The position numbers and the translations under genes are program-made. The notes beneath the pieces were generated by a model. It had not been told where the DNA came from. It made no database searches and saw only the letters and a list, made by a program, of their open reading frames with translations. From Borreliella lanei (GTDB lineage Bacteria > Spirochaetota > Spirochaetia > Borreliales > Borreliaceae), in assembly GCF_014205895.1 (NCBI RefSeq), contig NZ_JACHFC010000001.1, positions 310,001 through 374,000 on the forward strand: a stretch of 64,000 nucleotides of DNA. Reading direction: 5' to 3'. The first letter of the stretch is position 1; each line of letters begins with the position of its first letter. Shown one piece after another: positions 46,029-55,498 of the stretch.

Positions 46029-46216
46029 AAAAAATTTACTTGAATCCTTAATACTATTTATACTATTTAAATTATTCAAAACAGCAAAATAACACTAAAT
46101 CTAATAATAATTAAAAATATTAAACTTCAATGCTGTTGAATTTTAAAATTAAATAAACCATCTTGATGATTATAAAACAAAATTTATTACTCTAAAAGCT
46201 AGTCATAAATATAAAT

Positions 46217-46247
46217 AAGCCCTTCTGCTTTAAAAACAAAAGGGCTT
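46217..46247 (-). terminator. Hairpin after the KTSC gene
   Basis: Stem AAGCCCTT (46217-46224) with AAGGGCTT (46240-46247), with a few further pairs inside the loop. It lies about 22 bases beyond the KTSC stop codon on the minus strand and is followed, in that direction, by a T-rich run. GC-rich stem in AT-rich surroundings supports a rho-independent terminator. Confidence 0.65.
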
Positions 46248-46268
46248 TAATACTATCTCAAAAACAAA

Positions 46269-46496
46269 TTAAAGCTTTTCTTGGTCATATTTGTTAAATA
46301 CATTTTCTGTTAAATATTTACCAACTGATCTTCTATCCTCAACAAGTTTAGATATTGCACTAAAATGTCTTGGTTCAATCTTAAAATACTTATAAGCTCT
46401 TCCATCCTTAAAAAACACAGAAAGCTCAGACACAGAAGAATCGTAACCTACCTGTGATATTTTGCTCAATTCATTAGATATTGTTAAAGTTTCCAA
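46269..46496 (-). CDS. KTSC-domain small protein
   Basis: A 75-80 residue protein of the KTSC family: SKISQVGYDSSVSELSVFFKDG, then YKYFKIEPRHF and an SVGKYL near the C-terminus, all matching the family pattern (V.Y......L.V.F..G..Y.Y..VP; S.G.yl). KTSC domains are small, sometimes fused to RNA-processing proteins, and their role is uncertain. TTG at 46496 has GGAGG eight bases upstream; a TTG 15 bases earlier would contain that site. Followed by a hairpin terminator; divergent from fusA. Confidence 0.82.
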   Translation of the reverse strand: METLTISNELSKISQVGYDSSVSELSVFFKDGRAYKYFKIEPRHFSAISKLVEDRRSVGKYLTENVFNKYDQEKL

Positions 46497-46801
46497 CTCA
46501 AATTCCTCCAAATAATTATCTTAGGAGTATAATAATAAAGTAAGAGTTAATTCACTAAATAAAAAATAAAAAGTTTTAATCAATAAAATCAAAATCTACT
46601 AAATGATATATTCCCTACAATAAGGATATACATTAATACAAATTTAATCAAGCAAACTGGCAAATATCATACAAAATAATTTAAACTTCCAAATATTTGG
46701 TAATATATAACGATATAAGATAGATTTTTAAAAAAAAATTTTGTAAAATTACTAAGATAGTTAATCTTCTACTCACATATCATCAGGAGGGACAAAGTCT
46801 A
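46497..46801. promoter_or_regulatory. Divergent intergenic region before fusA
   Basis: About 305 bases without a gene. It is AT-rich and must hold the promoter of fusA and that of the KTSC gene. AGGAGG at 46785-46790 is the fusA ribosome site, 11 bases before its ATG. A weak TTGGTA (46697-46702) and TAGATT (46721-46726) pair may be the fusA promoter. I see no riboswitch-like fold or repeat. Confidence 0.35.
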
Positions 46802-48883
46802 ATGGACTACAATAAGTTACGAAACATAGGTATTAGCGCGCACATCGACTCAGGAAAAACTACTCTTACAGAACGCATTCTTTTTTATTGTAATAAAATT
46901 CATGCAATTCACGAGGTAAAAGGCAAAGATGGCGTTGGTGCAACAATGGACTCAATGGAACTTGAAAGAGAAAGAGGAATCACAATAGCATCAGCTGCAA
47001 CTCACGTTGAATGGAAAGATTTTCCGATAAATATTATTGATACACCCGGGCACGTAGATTTTACAATTGAAGTTGAAAGATCTCTTAGAGTGCTTGACGG
47101 AGCAATATTGGTTCTTGATTCTGTTGCAGGAGTTCAATCCCAATCAATAACTGTTGATCGACAACTTAAAAGATACAGCGTACCGCGCCTTGCATTTGTA
47201 AACAAGTGCGATAAAACCGGAGCAAATCCCTACAATGTAAAAGATCAACTTAGGTCAAAACTTGACCTAAACTCTGTTTTAATGCAAATCCCAATTGGAC
47301 TAGAAGATAAACATATTGGAGTTATAGACCTTGTATTAATGAAAGCCTACTATTTTGAGGGAAAAGATGGAACAGAAATAATAGAAAAAGAAATACCCTC
47401 AGATCTCCTAGAAGAAGCAAAAAGCAAACGAGAAATAATGCTTGATACTCTTGCCGACTTTAATGACGAACTTATGGAATTGCACATGGAAGGAAAAGAG
47501 GTCTCTACTGAAACAATATACAATGCAACTAGAACAGGAACATTAGCTTTAAAATTATGCCCTGTATTTATGGGATCTGCTTATAAAAACAAAGGAGTGC
47601 AATTACTCTTAGATGCTGTAACCAGATTTTTACCATCCCCTCATGATATAAAAAACACTGCTCTTGACCTCAATAATAATGAAAAAGAAATCAATCTTAA
47701 AATTGACAACGAACTCCCAACTGTTGCTCTTGCATTTAAACTTGAAGACGGACAATATGGACAGTTAACTTATGTCAGAATCTATCAAGGAACTTTAAAA
47801 AAAGGACAAGAACTTATCAACTCAAGAACTTCTAAAAAATTCAAAGTGGGAAGACTTATCAGAATGCACGCTAATAATACAGAAGACATTGAATTTGGAG
47901 GAAGTGGTGACATTGTTGCTTTATTTGGAATAGAATGTGCATCAGGAGATACTTTTTGTGATCCATCGATCAACTATTCAATGACATCAATGTTTATTCC
48001 AGATCCAGTAATTTCTCTTTCTGTAAAACCGAAAGACAAAAAATCTGCTGATAATATGGCCAAAGCCCTTGGAAGATTTACAAAAGAAGATCCAACATTT
48101 AAAACTTATGTTGACATTGAATCAAACGAAACAATAATTCAAGGCATGGGAGAGCTACACTTAGAAGTTTACATTGAAAGAATGAAAAGGGAGTTCAAAG
48201 CAGAAGTTGAAACCGGAATGCCGCAAGTAGCCTATAGAGAAACAATTACAAGAAAAGCTGAATTCAACTATACTCACAAAAAGCAATCTGGAGGAGCCGG
48301 TCAGTTTGGACGAGTTGCGGGGTTTATGGAACCTCTTGATAAAGAAGGAGAAACATACGAATTTGTTAATCTAATAAAAGGAGGAGTAATCCCAACAGAA
48401 TACATCCCATCATGCGACAAAGGATTCCAAAAAGCAATGGAAAGGGGAACGTTAATTGCCTTTCCAATAGTTGACATAAAAATTACAATCAATGATGGCC
48501 AATATCACATTGTTGACTCATCTGATATTGCATTCCAATTAGCAGCAATTGGTGCTTTTAGAGAGGCCTATGAAAAAGCAAAGCCTACAATCCTTGAGCC
48601 AATAATGAAAGTTACCCTTGAAGGGCCTACTGAATTCCAAGGTAATATGTTTGGACTTTTAAACCAAAGAAGAGGAATAATAACGGGTTCGCTAGAAGAT
48701 GGAAGTTTTTCAAAAGTTGAGGCTGAGGTACCTTTAAGCGAAATGTTTGGATTTTCAACAGTCCTAAGATCCTCTACCCAAGGAAAAGCAGAATTCTCAA
48801 TGGAATTCTTAAAGTATGGAAAAGTTCCAAGCGCTATATTTGATGAACTTCGCAAAAAATTTAACGATCAAAACAAATCTTAA
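46802..48883 (+). CDS. fusA: Elongation factor G
   Basis: Translational GTPase that moves tRNA and mRNA on the ribosome, 693 residues. G1 [10 protein letters not shown]2 region [14 protein letters not shown]3 DTPGHVDF, G4 NKCD, then domains II to V with the conserved GQFG and GMGELHLEV motifs. Borrelia encodes two EF-G paralogues; published work shows one acts in ribosome recycling only and the other in translocation. I infer that this copy is the translocase from its locus, not from a residue test. No rpsL, rpsG or tuf gene is adjacent, unlike in many bacteria. Confidence 0.96.
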   Translation: MDYNKLRNIGISAHIDSGKTTLTERILFYCNKIHAIHEVKGKDGVGATMDSMELERERGITIASAATHVEWKDFPINIIDTPGHVDFTIEVERSLRVLDGAILVLDSVAGVQSQSITVDRQLKRYSVPRLAFVNKCDKTGANPYNVKDQLRSKLDLNSVLMQIPIGLEDKHIGVIDLVLMKAYYFEGKDGTEIIEKEIPSDLLEEAKSKREIMLDTLADFNDELMELHMEGKEVSTETIYNATRTGTLALKLCPVFMGSAYKNKGVQLLLDAVTRFLPSPHDIKNTALDLNNNEKEINLKIDNELPTVALAFKLEDGQYGQLTYVRIYQGTLKKGQELINSRTSKKFKVGRLIRMHANNTEDIEFGGSGDIVALFGIECASGDTFCDPSINYSMTSMFIPDPVISLSVKPKDKKSADNMAKALGRFTKEDPTFKTYVDIESNETIIQGMGELHLEVYIERMKREFKAEVETGMPQVAYRETITRKAEFNYTHKKQSGGAGQFGRVAGFMEPLDKEGETYEFVNLIKGGVIPTEYIPSCDKGFQKAMERGTLIAFPIVDIKITINDGQYHIVDSSDIAFQLAAIGAFREAYEKAKPTILEPIMKVTLEGPTEFQGNMFGLLNQRRGIITGSLEDGSFSKVEAEVPLSEMFGFSTVLRSSTQGKAEFSMEFLKYGKVPSAIFDELRKKFNDQNKS

Positions 48884-48906
48884 TAAAATAATAAGGAGGC
48901 TTTATT

Positions 48907-49605
48907 ATGATCGATTTAGCACAAGAAAAACAAGAAATACTAATAAAAAACAAGTTTTTAGCCAAAGTTTTCGGGCTTATGTCAATTGGACTTTTAATTT
49001 CAGCAATGTTTGCATATGCAACCTCAGAAAATCAAACAATCAAAGCAATAATATTCTCAAACCCAATGTCATTTATGGCTATAATACTTATACAATTTGG
49101 ACTTGTATATGCAATAAGTGGTGCTCTTAATAAAATATCAAGCAATACTGCAACAGCTCTTTTCTTGCTCTACTCAGCACTAACAGGAGTAACATTATCT
49201 TCTATATTTATGATTTATACACAAGGATCAATAGTATTCACATTCGGAATTACTGCTGGAACATTTCTTGGAATGTCTGTTTATGGATATACTACAACAA
49301 CAGATCTAACAAAAATGGGAAGCTATCTGATAATGGGCCTATGGGGAATCATTATTGCGTCTCTTGTTAATATGTTTTTTAGAAGCTCAGGTCTTAATTT
49401 CCTTATATCTATTTTGGGCGTAGTTATATTCACAGGTCTAACAGCTTATGACGTTCAAAATATTTCTAAAATGGATAAAATGCTACAAGACGACACCGAA
49501 ATAAAAAACAGAATGGCAGTTGTAGCCTCACTTAAGCTTTATTTAGATTTTATAAATTTATTCTTATATCTTCTAAGATTTTTGGGCCAAAGAAGAAACG
49601 ACTAA
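48907..49605 (+). CDS. Bax inhibitor-1/YccA-like membrane protein
   Basis: A 232-residue protein with about seven membrane helices, starting near 20 (VFGLMSIGLLISAMFAY). Conserved parts are the GVTLSSIF and the C-terminal AYDVQNISKM motif of the family, with an aspartate pair used in related proteins to gate calcium. AAGGAGG precedes ATG. It follows fusA by 23 bases. Function in bacteria is uncertain (ion leak, stress). A strong hairpin follows the stop codon. Family call is firm. Confidence 0.88.
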   Translation: MIDLAQEKQEILIKNKFLAKVFGLMSIGLLISAMFAYATSENQTIKAIIFSNPMSFMAIILIQFGLVYAISGALNKISSNTATALFLLYSALTGVTLSSIFMIYTQGSIVFTFGITAGTFLGMSVYGYTTTTDLTKMGSYLIMGLWGIIIASLVNMFFRSSGLNFLISILGVVIFTGLTAYDVQNISKMDKMLQDDTEIKNRMAVVASLKLYLDFINLFLYLLRFLGQRRND

Positions 49606-49634
49606 AACAATAAAAAATCATAAAAAATTCAATC

Positions 49635-49670
49635 AAAAATGAATGCTTTAAAGTTAAAGCATTCATTTTT
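49635..49670 (+). terminator. Terminator after the Bax-inhibitor-like gene
   Basis: Perfect 17-base inverted repeat, arms 49635-49651 and 49654-49670, centred on AG and ending in a five-T run. It lies about 30 bases after the stop at 49605 and only 11 bases before the bactofilin ATG at 49681, so it may either end fusA-unit transcripts or hinder read-through into the next unit. Confidence 0.85.
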
Positions 49671-49680
49671 AGAGGTTTCT

Positions 49681-50037
49681 ATGAGTATAGATAGCTTAGA
49701 ATTCGAAGAAAGTAGTACTCAAAATGTAATAAAAAAAAATTTTGAGTTTGAAGGATATATTGAAAGCAACAAACCAATAATAATAGAAGGAAAACTCAAA
49801 GGTTTAATAAACTCATCAAACTCAATCTATCTGAGAGAAAAAGCTGATGTTGAAGCTGAAATAAAATGTCAACATTTACTAAATCATGGCAAAATAAAAG
49901 GAAATATTGAGGCTTTAAAAACAATTAAAATCTACAAAACCGGCAAATTAATAGGAAACATTAAAACCAAAGAACTCTTCATTGATTCTGGAGCAATATT
50001 TAAAGGGAATTGTGAAATGGAGGATTTAGAAGAATGA
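49681..50037 (+). CDS. Bactofilin-like protein
   Basis: A 118-residue protein with a short polar lead and then a repetitive beta-helix core (FEGYIESNKPIIIEGKLKGLI, ADVEAEIKCQHLLNHGKIKGNI, KTGKLIGNIKTKELFIDSGAIFKG in pieces). Repeats of G.(I/V).(A/S)...(I/V).(I/V)...(A/G).v.G are the bactofilin pattern. These polymerise at the membrane into scaffolds for cell shape. ATG 49681 has GAGG five bases upstream; the frame is open 14 codons earlier but that covers a terminator stem. Overlaps the next gene by four bases. Confidence 0.85.
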   Translation: MSIDSLEFEESSTQNVIKKNFEFEGYIESNKPIIIEGKLKGLINSSNSIYLREKADVEAEIKCQHLLNHGKIKGNIEALKTIKIYKTGKLIGNIKTKELFIDSGAIFKGNCEMEDLEE

Positions 50038-50678
50038 ATTTTTTTTTTCTATTACAAATAACTTTAATTCTACTATTTAATTCAAGCTTATTATTTGGAC
50101 AATCGCCACCTATAGAAAAAGAAGACTCTCTTCTCCTATATAAAGAAGGAAAATTTAAAGAAGCTATTTTAAACACATTAGAAGAAATTCGACTAAATCC
50201 TAACAACTTAGATGCTAGGACAATATTGATATGGAGCTTAATAGCCATAGGAGAATACAAGAGAGCTGAAAAAGAGGCGATTATAGGACTTGGCATTAAA
50301 AAATATGACATAAGAATTATTCAAGCACTAGGAGAAGCTTATTTTTTTCAAAAAAATTACGAAAATGCATTAAAATACTTTCAAGAATATATTAGCCTTG
50401 ATTCTAAAGGAGCAAGAATAATAAAAGTTTATAATTTGATTGCAGATTCTTTTTATGAGCTAAAAAGATACAATGAAGCAGATTTTGCATACGAACATGC
50501 CTTACGATTTTCTCCTAATAACCAAAATTTATTAATAAAATTAGCAAAATCAAGAATAAATGCAAAAAATAAAATATTAGCAGAAGAAGCACTAATTAAA
50601 CTTCTTACAATCTCACCTAATAATCTAGAGGCAAAAAATTTACTAGAAGAATTAAAAAAAAGCACCAGCAAACCTTGA
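50034..50678 (+). CDS. Exported TPR protein
   Basis: A 214-residue protein with signal-like N-terminus (LLQITLILLFNSSLLFG, likely cut before QSPPIE) and five or six tetratricopeptide motifs (EGKFKEAILNTL, AYFFQKNYENALKYF, ADFAYEHALRFSPNN). No cysteine for lipidation at the cleavage site. ATG overlaps the bactofilin stop (ATGA), so both are translated together and may act in one envelope assembly. Its TGA stop lies inside the -35 box of the tRNA-Lys promoter. Partner unknown. Confidence 0.82.
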   Translation: MNFFFLLQITLILLFNSSLLFGQSPPIEKEDSLLLYKEGKFKEAILNTLEEIRLNPNNLDARTILIWSLIAIGEYKRAEKEAIIGLGIKKYDIRIIQALGEAYFFQKNYENALKYFQEYISLDSKGARIIKVYNLIADSFYELKRYNEADFAYEHALRFSPNNQNLLIKLAKSRINAKNKILAEEALIKLLTISPNNLEAKNLLEELKKSTSKP

Positions 50679-50703
50679 CATTCAATTTATAAAAATTTAT
50701 TCT
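50675..50703 (+). promoter_or_regulatory. Promoter of tRNA-Lys(CTT)
   Basis: TTGACA at 50675-50680 and TATTCT at 50698-50703 with 17 bases between. The -35 is a perfect consensus and overlaps the stop codon of the upstream TPR gene. The tRNA starts 24 bases beyond the -10, so a short leader is cleaved off. Confidence 0.75.
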
Positions 50704-50726
50704 TATTGATAGCAAATTAATAAACT

Positions 50727-50799
50727 GGGCTGCTAGCTCAAGTGGTAGAGCATCGGACTCTTAATCCGCTGGTTACAGGTTCAAGTCCTGTGCAGCTCA
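50727..50799 (+). tRNA. tRNA-Lys(CTT)
   Basis: A 73-nucleotide tRNA. Acceptor stem GGGCTGC with GCAGCTC plus discriminator A; anticodon stem TCGGA/TCCGC (last pair T-C mismatched) around loop CTCTTAA with anticodon CTT; T loop GGTTCAAGTCC. First of three tRNAs in the cluster; has its own promoter. CCA is not encoded. Confidence 0.96.
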
Positions 50800-50852
50800 A
50801 ATTGTTAAATACATTTTTGGTGTGTAAATTATTAATTTTATGCCAATTTAGC

Positions 50853-50881
50853 TTGACATTATTGGAAAATAAATATATTAT
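50853..50881 (+). promoter_or_regulatory. Promoter of the tRNA-Lys(TTT)-tRNA-Glu pair
   Basis: TTGACA (50853-50858) and TATTAT (50876-50881), spacer 17: eleven of twelve consensus bases. The next tRNA starts 29 bases downstream. With its upstream neighbour it gives the best sigma-70-like matches I noticed in the window, fitting strong stable-RNA promoters. Confidence 0.78.
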
Positions 50882-50909
50882 TACTTTTAATGGTCATAAA
50901 ATGACTTTT

Positions 50910-50982
50910 GGGCTCATAGCTCAGGTGGTAGAGCAGCGCCCTTTTAAGGCGTTTGTCGTAGGTTCGAGTCCTACTGAGCTCA
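50910..50982 (+). tRNA. tRNA-Lys(TTT)
   Basis: A 73-nucleotide tRNA. Acceptor stem GGGCTCA with TGAGCTC plus A; anticodon stem GCGCC/GGCGT (outer pair G-U) around loop CTTTTAA with anticodon TTT; T loop GGTTCGAGTCC. Second lysine tRNA of the cluster, followed after five bases by tRNA-Glu, with which it is co-transcribed. Confidence 0.96.
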
Positions 50983-50987
50983 ATTTT

Positions 50988-51059
50988 GTCCTCTTCGTCT
51001 ATCGGTTAGGACTCCAGGTTTTCATCCTGGCAAGAGGGGTTCGATTCCCCTAGAGGATG
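50988..51059 (+). tRNA. tRNA-Glu(TTC)
   Basis: A 72-nucleotide tRNA. Acceptor stem GTCCTCT with AGAGGAT (first pair G-U) and discriminator G, usual for glutamate; anticodon loop TTTTCAT with anticodon TTC; T arm GGGGTTCGATTCCCC. Last of the cluster; a terminator follows 22 bases on. Confidence 0.96.
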
Positions 51060-51081
51060 TCTTGCTAATAAAAATCAGCTT

Positions 51082-51125
51082 AACATTCTTGCTTTCTAAT
51101 ATACCCAGAAAACAAGAATGTTTTT
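51082..51125. terminator. Terminator after the tRNA cluster
   Basis: Arms 51082-51097 and 51107-51122, with 15 of 16 bases paired, nine-base loop, and a T-run (51121-51125). It ends the tRNA unit. On the other strand it lies 15 bases after the stop of the M16 peptidase gene, so it can serve both directions. Confidence 0.8.
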
Positions 51126-51139
51126 CAAGTAAAAACAAA

Positions 51140-53941
51140 CTATTCGGGTATTAATAATATCTCTGCTCTTTCGTCAAGATTAATTTTCTTAAAAAATTCA
51201 TTTATTAAATCTTTGTTTAAATTTGTCTCTACAAACTTAACACCAAAATTATTTTTAAATACTCCATACCAGGATAATGACGCCAATATATTTGAAATCC
51301 AATAACCATTCTTCTCCGAATTTATTTTTGTATTTTTAATATAATTCTTCTTAACATAAGAAAAATCTTTATCATTAAAATCTATTTTTTGTCTTTCAAT
51401 CATATAGCGATTAATAGAATTTAAAACATTATCCAGCTCTTTAGGCTCGGTAGTAAAAAAAATAGACAAAATGCCATCGGAATCTGCATTTTTCCTTAAA
51501 TTGGAGTCAAAAGAGGCTTGAATTGCATAAACGCTAGACATCTTTTCCCTAATATTTTTTATAAGCCCATCTGTTAAAAGATCTGCTAAAGCATTTAAAT
51601 TTAATGAGGTCGCTGCTAAATAATTAAATTTAAAAGGATAAATTACATAAGCAAAACTAGTTGAATTTTTTCCCTTCCTTACAACTATTTTATTAAAATC
51701 TTTACTGTAAGAGTAATCTAAATCTTTATACTCGCTTATTTCCTTAAAGTTAAGATTGCCCAAATATTTCTTTGAATAAGCCTTTATTGTCTGAATATCT
51801 GAGTCTCCAGCAAAGACAAACTTAAAATTATTTGCATAAGTAAACCTTTTCTTATAAAAAGATAAAATATTTTCTTTTGTAAAATATTGCAAATCACTAT
51901 CTTTTGCATCTTCAAATCTAGGATCATTATTGTTCAAAAATTTACTAATAGCCTTTTTAAAATGGTAATTAGAACTATTTTCATTGCTCTTTATTAATGC
52001 TTTTATATTATTAATAGCATTTTGCAAAAAAACATCATCTATTTTGGGTTCCTTAAAAGTAAAATATATAAGCTGAAAAAGAGTTTCAAGATCTTTTTTA
52101 TCTGAACTTCCAGTAATATATGATTCTTGAGCTCCAACACCAACACTTAAAGAAACAGCTTTATCCGATAAATATTTTTCAATCTGTAATGCAGAATAAT
52201 CCCCGTAACCTGAACCAGATACTACTCCAGGCGCAAAAGATAAAACGGGAATAAGTTTTAAATCCTCATTGATTAAACCTCCCCAAGAAGTTGCACTAAA
52301 ATCAATTACACCCTTTTTTTGATCATTATATTTAAAATAAACTTCAACTCCATTTTCAAGAACAAATGATGAAATTTCATTTTCAAACTCATTTTCTCTA
52401 ACAATATCTTTATCATCTAAAGACTTATCAAAAAATTTACCTTCAATTGAAGAATTCTCATAAGACTTTAACTCTCTTTTTAAAGCTAACTTTTGAAGAT
52501 TATCAATATCTTCAAAAGTTAAAACAGGATGTGCTCCTCCATGGTAAGAATAAAAAATTGCACAATTTTTTACATCAAACTCTCTTCCTACAAGATTGTT
52601 TATTGTTTTCAAATCAATCTTTTCCAAATATTGAACAGAAAGGTCATAATATTCATTCATATCAAATTTATTAGAACCATAAATAGCAATTTCTATTAAA
52701 TCCTCAAAAATAGCCCATGAATTTGTTTTATTTATATTCTTTTTCCTTAATTCTAAAGATTTGAAAAATTGAGATCTAACTTTTTCAAACTCACCTTGGG
52801 TAAATCCAAATTTTCTTATTCTCTCTAGCTCATAAAAAAAATCTTGTATTCCTTCATTCAAATGATCTGGATTAAAGTTTAAAGTAATCGATTTTGCAAC
52901 AATAGTATTGTTATCTGATTTAAATGAAAAAAAATCTTTATTTGAAACATTTTTAAAATGTTTTACCCCAGCAGTCTTTAATTCAGAAAATCTATTTTCA
53001 AAAAGAGCAGTCAATAAAGCCCTTTTAATATCATTTAAAAGGTCATCCTTGGTCTTTACAAAGTTAATAATTTCCTTTTTAAAGAACATTAAACTAGGAT
53101 CCCCAACTTCCAAATCTTCTAAAAGTAAAAACTTATCTTTAAGCTCCACGTCTAAACTTACTTTTACTTCTTTAATTTTATCAGTTGGATTCTTCCAAGA
53201 AATAAATTGCTTCTTTATTTTCTCTTCAATTTCTTTAGGGTCAATATCTCCTACCACAATAACACTTGCAAGTTTTGGCCTATACCACTTTCCATAAAAT
53301 TTTTTAAAATCTTCTGACCGAAAAGATAAAATCTGCTCTTCAAGTCCAATAGGATTTCTAAATTCATAAAGACTTCCACTTGTCAAAAACTTATACATTT
53401 TTTCATAAATTCTTCTAGGATAAGTCTCGCCAAGCTTTTTTTCCTCAATAATAATATTTCGCTCTAGATCTATTTCTTCTTTCATAAAGCTAATTTGAGA
53501 AACCCAGTTTCTCAAAATATTTATAGATTCATCAATTTCATCTTTATTATTACCATCTGACAAATCAAGTCTATAATAAGTGAAATCAAAACTAGTAGCA
53601 GCATTAATGTCAGCACCAAATTGCATTCCAAATTTTTTAAGAACATCAACTATAGAATTCCCTGGATAATCTTTTGTACCATTAAAAGCCATATGTTCAA
53701 GATAATGCGCTATTCCTCTCTCATTATCTTCTTCATTAAGAGAGCCTACATTAAAAACGATTCCCATATTAACGGCATTTTTTGGAGTTTGGTTTTTATA
53801 AATATAATACCTTAGCCCATTAGCAAGTTTTCCCTTTACCAAACTTTGATCTAACTTTAATTCATTAGAAACACAGGAAAACAAAAACAATAGAAAAATA
53901 CTTGTAAATTTACAATAACTTTTAATTCTTTGATAATTCAT
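51140..53941 (-). CDS. M16-family zinc metallopeptidase, lipoprotein
   Basis: A 933-residue two-half M16 (pitrilysin/insulinase-type) peptidase. The signal ends in a lipobox LFLFSC with the acylated cysteine at 23. The zinc-binding inverted motif H79-Y-L-E82-H83 (HYLEHMAFNG) is intact, with a downstream glutamate helix near IIIEEKKLGE as the third ligand region. The C-terminal half lacks the motif, as usual. ATG 53941 has GGAG five bases upstream; a GTG six bases earlier is inside that site. Overlaps the upstream gene by 20 bases. Probably periplasmic peptide degradation. Confidence 0.92.
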   Translation of the reverse strand: MNYQRIKSYCKFTSIFLLFLFSCVSNELKLDQSLVKGKLANGLRYYIYKNQTPKNAVNMGIVFNVGSLNEEDNERGIAHYLEHMAFNGTKDYPGNSIVDVLKKFGMQFGADINAATSFDFTYYRLDLSDGNNKDEIDESINILRNWVSQISFMKEEIDLERNIIIEEKKLGETYPRRIYEKMYKFLTSGSLYEFRNPIGLEEQILSFRSEDFKKFYGKWYRPKLASVIVVGDIDPKEIEEKIKKQFISWKNPTDKIKEVKVSLDVELKDKFLLLEDLEVGDPSLMFFKKEIINFVKTKDDLLNDIKRALLTALFENRFSELKTAGVKHFKNVSNKDFFSFKSDNNTIVAKSITLNFNPDHLNEGIQDFFYELERIRKFGFTQGEFEKVRSQFFKSLELRKKNINKTNSWAIFEDLIEIAIYGSNKFDMNEYYDLSVQYLEKIDLKTINNLVGREFDVKNCAIFYSYHGGAHPVLTFEDIDNLQKLALKRELKSYENSSIEGKFFDKSLDDKDIVRENEFENEISSFVLENGVEVYFKYNDQKKGVIDFSATSWGGLINEDLKLIPVLSFAPGVVSGSGYGDYSALQIEKYLSDKAVSLSVGVGAQESYITGSSDKKDLETLFQLIYFTFKEPKIDDVFLQNAINNIKALIKSNENSSNYHFKKAISKFLNNNDPRFEDAKDSDLQYFTKENILSFYKKRFTYANNFKFVFAGDSDIQTIKAYSKKYLGNLNFKEISEYKDLDYSYSKDFNKIVVRKGKNSTSFAYVIYPFKFNYLAATSLNLNALADLLTDGLIKNIREKMSSVYAIQASFDSNLRKNADSDGILSIFFTTEPKELDNVLNSINRYMIERQKIDFNDKDFSYVKKNYIKNTKINSEKNGYWISNILASLSWYGVFKNNFGVKFVETNLNKDLINEFFKKINLDERAEILLIPE

Positions 53942-54695
53942 TTGCACTCCCTCTTATTGAATTTATTTTTTCAGAATAAATTTTATTCAATGCTTTTGAA
54001 ATAGATGAAAATCCAAAATCATTCCAATCCTTTAAACTCTTTAGCTTAGAAACTGGAAATAGTTCATAAAACAAAAACAACAGCTCTTCTTTGCTTAATT
54101 TTGGAATATCATTTAAGTAAATGTTTTTATTAAAATCTTCAAGATAAATAAAAGGATTTAAACGCTTATCTAGAAGAAATTTATTTAAATTAGGCATTGA
54201 AATACTTTTATTATAAATTTCAATAGTAGTATATTCGCTTGGAATATCATCATAAAAATCGTTATTCAAAAAAGAATCTAAAATAATAAATTTATTTTCT
54301 TTAAACCCTACGTTTCTACCATCTAAAGTCTTTAAAAGTCCATCTCTACTAATATGAACCAAAGTCTTTAAATCCTTTGTGGCTTTAAAGATAAGCCTTG
54401 CATTGTTATATGCCTTAGATTGTCTTAAATGCTCAGCATTACTATCTAGTGCCAATTCTTTGTCATTTTTCATTAATAAATTTATATTTTTTTCTTTTAA
54501 CGCCTTATAAGCTAATTCAATATACTCTAAAGCACAACTATTCGCCAAAACAAGTTGCTCTCTCTTTAATAAATTAATAAAAAACATCAATTCTTCCTTT
54601 TCAAGACTACGGTAAAAATCAAAATCATTTAAATCAATGCCAAAACTAAAATTAACACTAAATATTAAATAAAAAATTGCAATGTTTTTTTTCAA
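53922..54695 (-). CDS. Exported protein, unknown
   Basis: A 257-residue protein with a signal peptide (KNIAIFYLIFSVNFSFG, cleavage near 18) and no further membrane segment. Mainly helical in the N-terminal half (ELMFFINLLKREQ, CALEYIELAYKALKEK), with a mixed C-terminal part. I recognise no family. TTG start with GGAGG about eight bases upstream. Lies 15 bases after exodeoxyribonuclease III gene and overlaps the M16 peptidase gene by 20, so it may be a periplasmic partner of the peptidase. Confidence 0.75.
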   Translation of the reverse strand: MKKNIAIFYLIFSVNFSFGIDLNDFDFYRSLEKEELMFFINLLKREQLVLANSCALEYIELAYKALKEKNINLLMKNDKELALDSNAEHLRQSKAYNNARLIFKATKDLKTLVHISRDGLLKTLDGRNVGFKENKFIILDSFLNNDFYDDIPSEYTTIEIYNKSISMPNLNKFLLDKRLNPFIYLEDFNKNIYLNDIPKLSKEELLFLFYELFPVSKLKSLKDWNDFGFSSISKALNKIYSEKINSIRGSANELSKN

Positions 54696-54710
54696 TCTAG
54701 TCTCCTCCCT

Positions 54711-55478
54711 TTAGCTAACTACATCAGCCAACTCTAAAAAAACAGGACAATGATCACTTCCCATTACTTTGTCTAAAATTAGAGATTTTTTAACATTTCT
54801 CTTAAAAAATTCATTAACAATAAAATAATCAATTCTCCAACCCATATTTCTCTCCCTAGCTCTTGCTCTATAGCTCCACCAAGTATAATAACCAGGCTCT
54901 TTATTGAATATCCTAAATGTATCCACATATCCTTTGTTTAAAAAGCTGTCTAGCCAAGTCGTTTCTTCAATATAATATCCGGGAGAGTCTCTATTAGAAT
55001 TAGGGCTTACAAGGTCAATCTCAGTGTGAGCAATATTAAAATCACCACAAATTACTACATTTTTTCCTACACCCACAAGTGAATCTATAAGATTTTCAAC
55101 ATAAGATAAAAAATCAAGTTTATAAACAAGCCTTCTTCTTAAAGCCTGAGAATTGGGAAAATAACCATTGATTAATACAAAATCATCATAATATGCTACA
55201 AGCCCCCTACCCTCATTGTCAAAAATTTCTTTTCCAAGTAAATTTACAGCAATAGGCTTAACTTTAGAGTAAATACAAACACCACTATAGCCTTTAATCT
55301 TTGACTTTGAAAAATAAGAATAATAATTCTCAAGAATTAAATCCTTTGGCAACTGTTCTCTTAAGGCCTTAGTTTCTTGAACACATAAAATATCTGGAGC
55401 ATATTCTTTTACAAACTCAAGAAAACCCTTTTTTAAAACAGCTCTAATTCCATTTACATTCCATGAAATTAATTTCAT
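54711..55478 (-). CDS. xth: Exodeoxyribonuclease III / AP endonuclease
   Basis: Base-excision repair enzyme of the EEP (exonuclease-endonuclease-phosphatase) fold, 255 residues. Metal-binding glutamate E35 in LCVQETKA, then INGYFPN, CGDFNIAHTEIDL and the C-terminal GSDHCPVFLEL with the catalytic aspartate-histidine pair. WRIDYF is also typical. ATG with GAGGA three bases upstream. Middle of a minus-strand unit of four genes. Cytosolic. Confidence 0.95.
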   Translation of the reverse strand: MKLISWNVNGIRAVLKKGFLEFVKEYAPDILCVQETKALREQLPKDLILENYYSYFSKSKIKGYSGVCIYSKVKPIAVNLLGKEIFDNEGRGLVAYYDDFVLINGYFPNSQALRRRLVYKLDFLSYVENLIDSLVGVGKNVVICGDFNIAHTEIDLVSPNSNRDSPGYYIEETTWLDSFLNKGYVDTFRIFNKEPGYYTWWSYRARARERNMGWRIDYFIVNEFFKRNVKKSLILDKVMGSDHCPVFLELADVVS

Positions 55479-55498
55479 AAATCCTCTTTAAATTTAAA

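Noticed and set aside
48816..49130. Open frame of 104 codons crossing the fusA end and next gene
   Set aside because: Overlaps two strongly supported genes in another frame and has no recognisable protein pattern.
49639..49680. Extension of the bactofilin-like gene by 14 codons
   Set aside because: It overlaps the perfect terminator hairpin at 49635-49670 and has no ribosome site; ATG 49681 follows GAGG.
50742..51053. Open frame of 103 codons on the plus strand
   Set aside because: It runs across three tRNA genes, whose conserved sequences explain it; no ribosome site.
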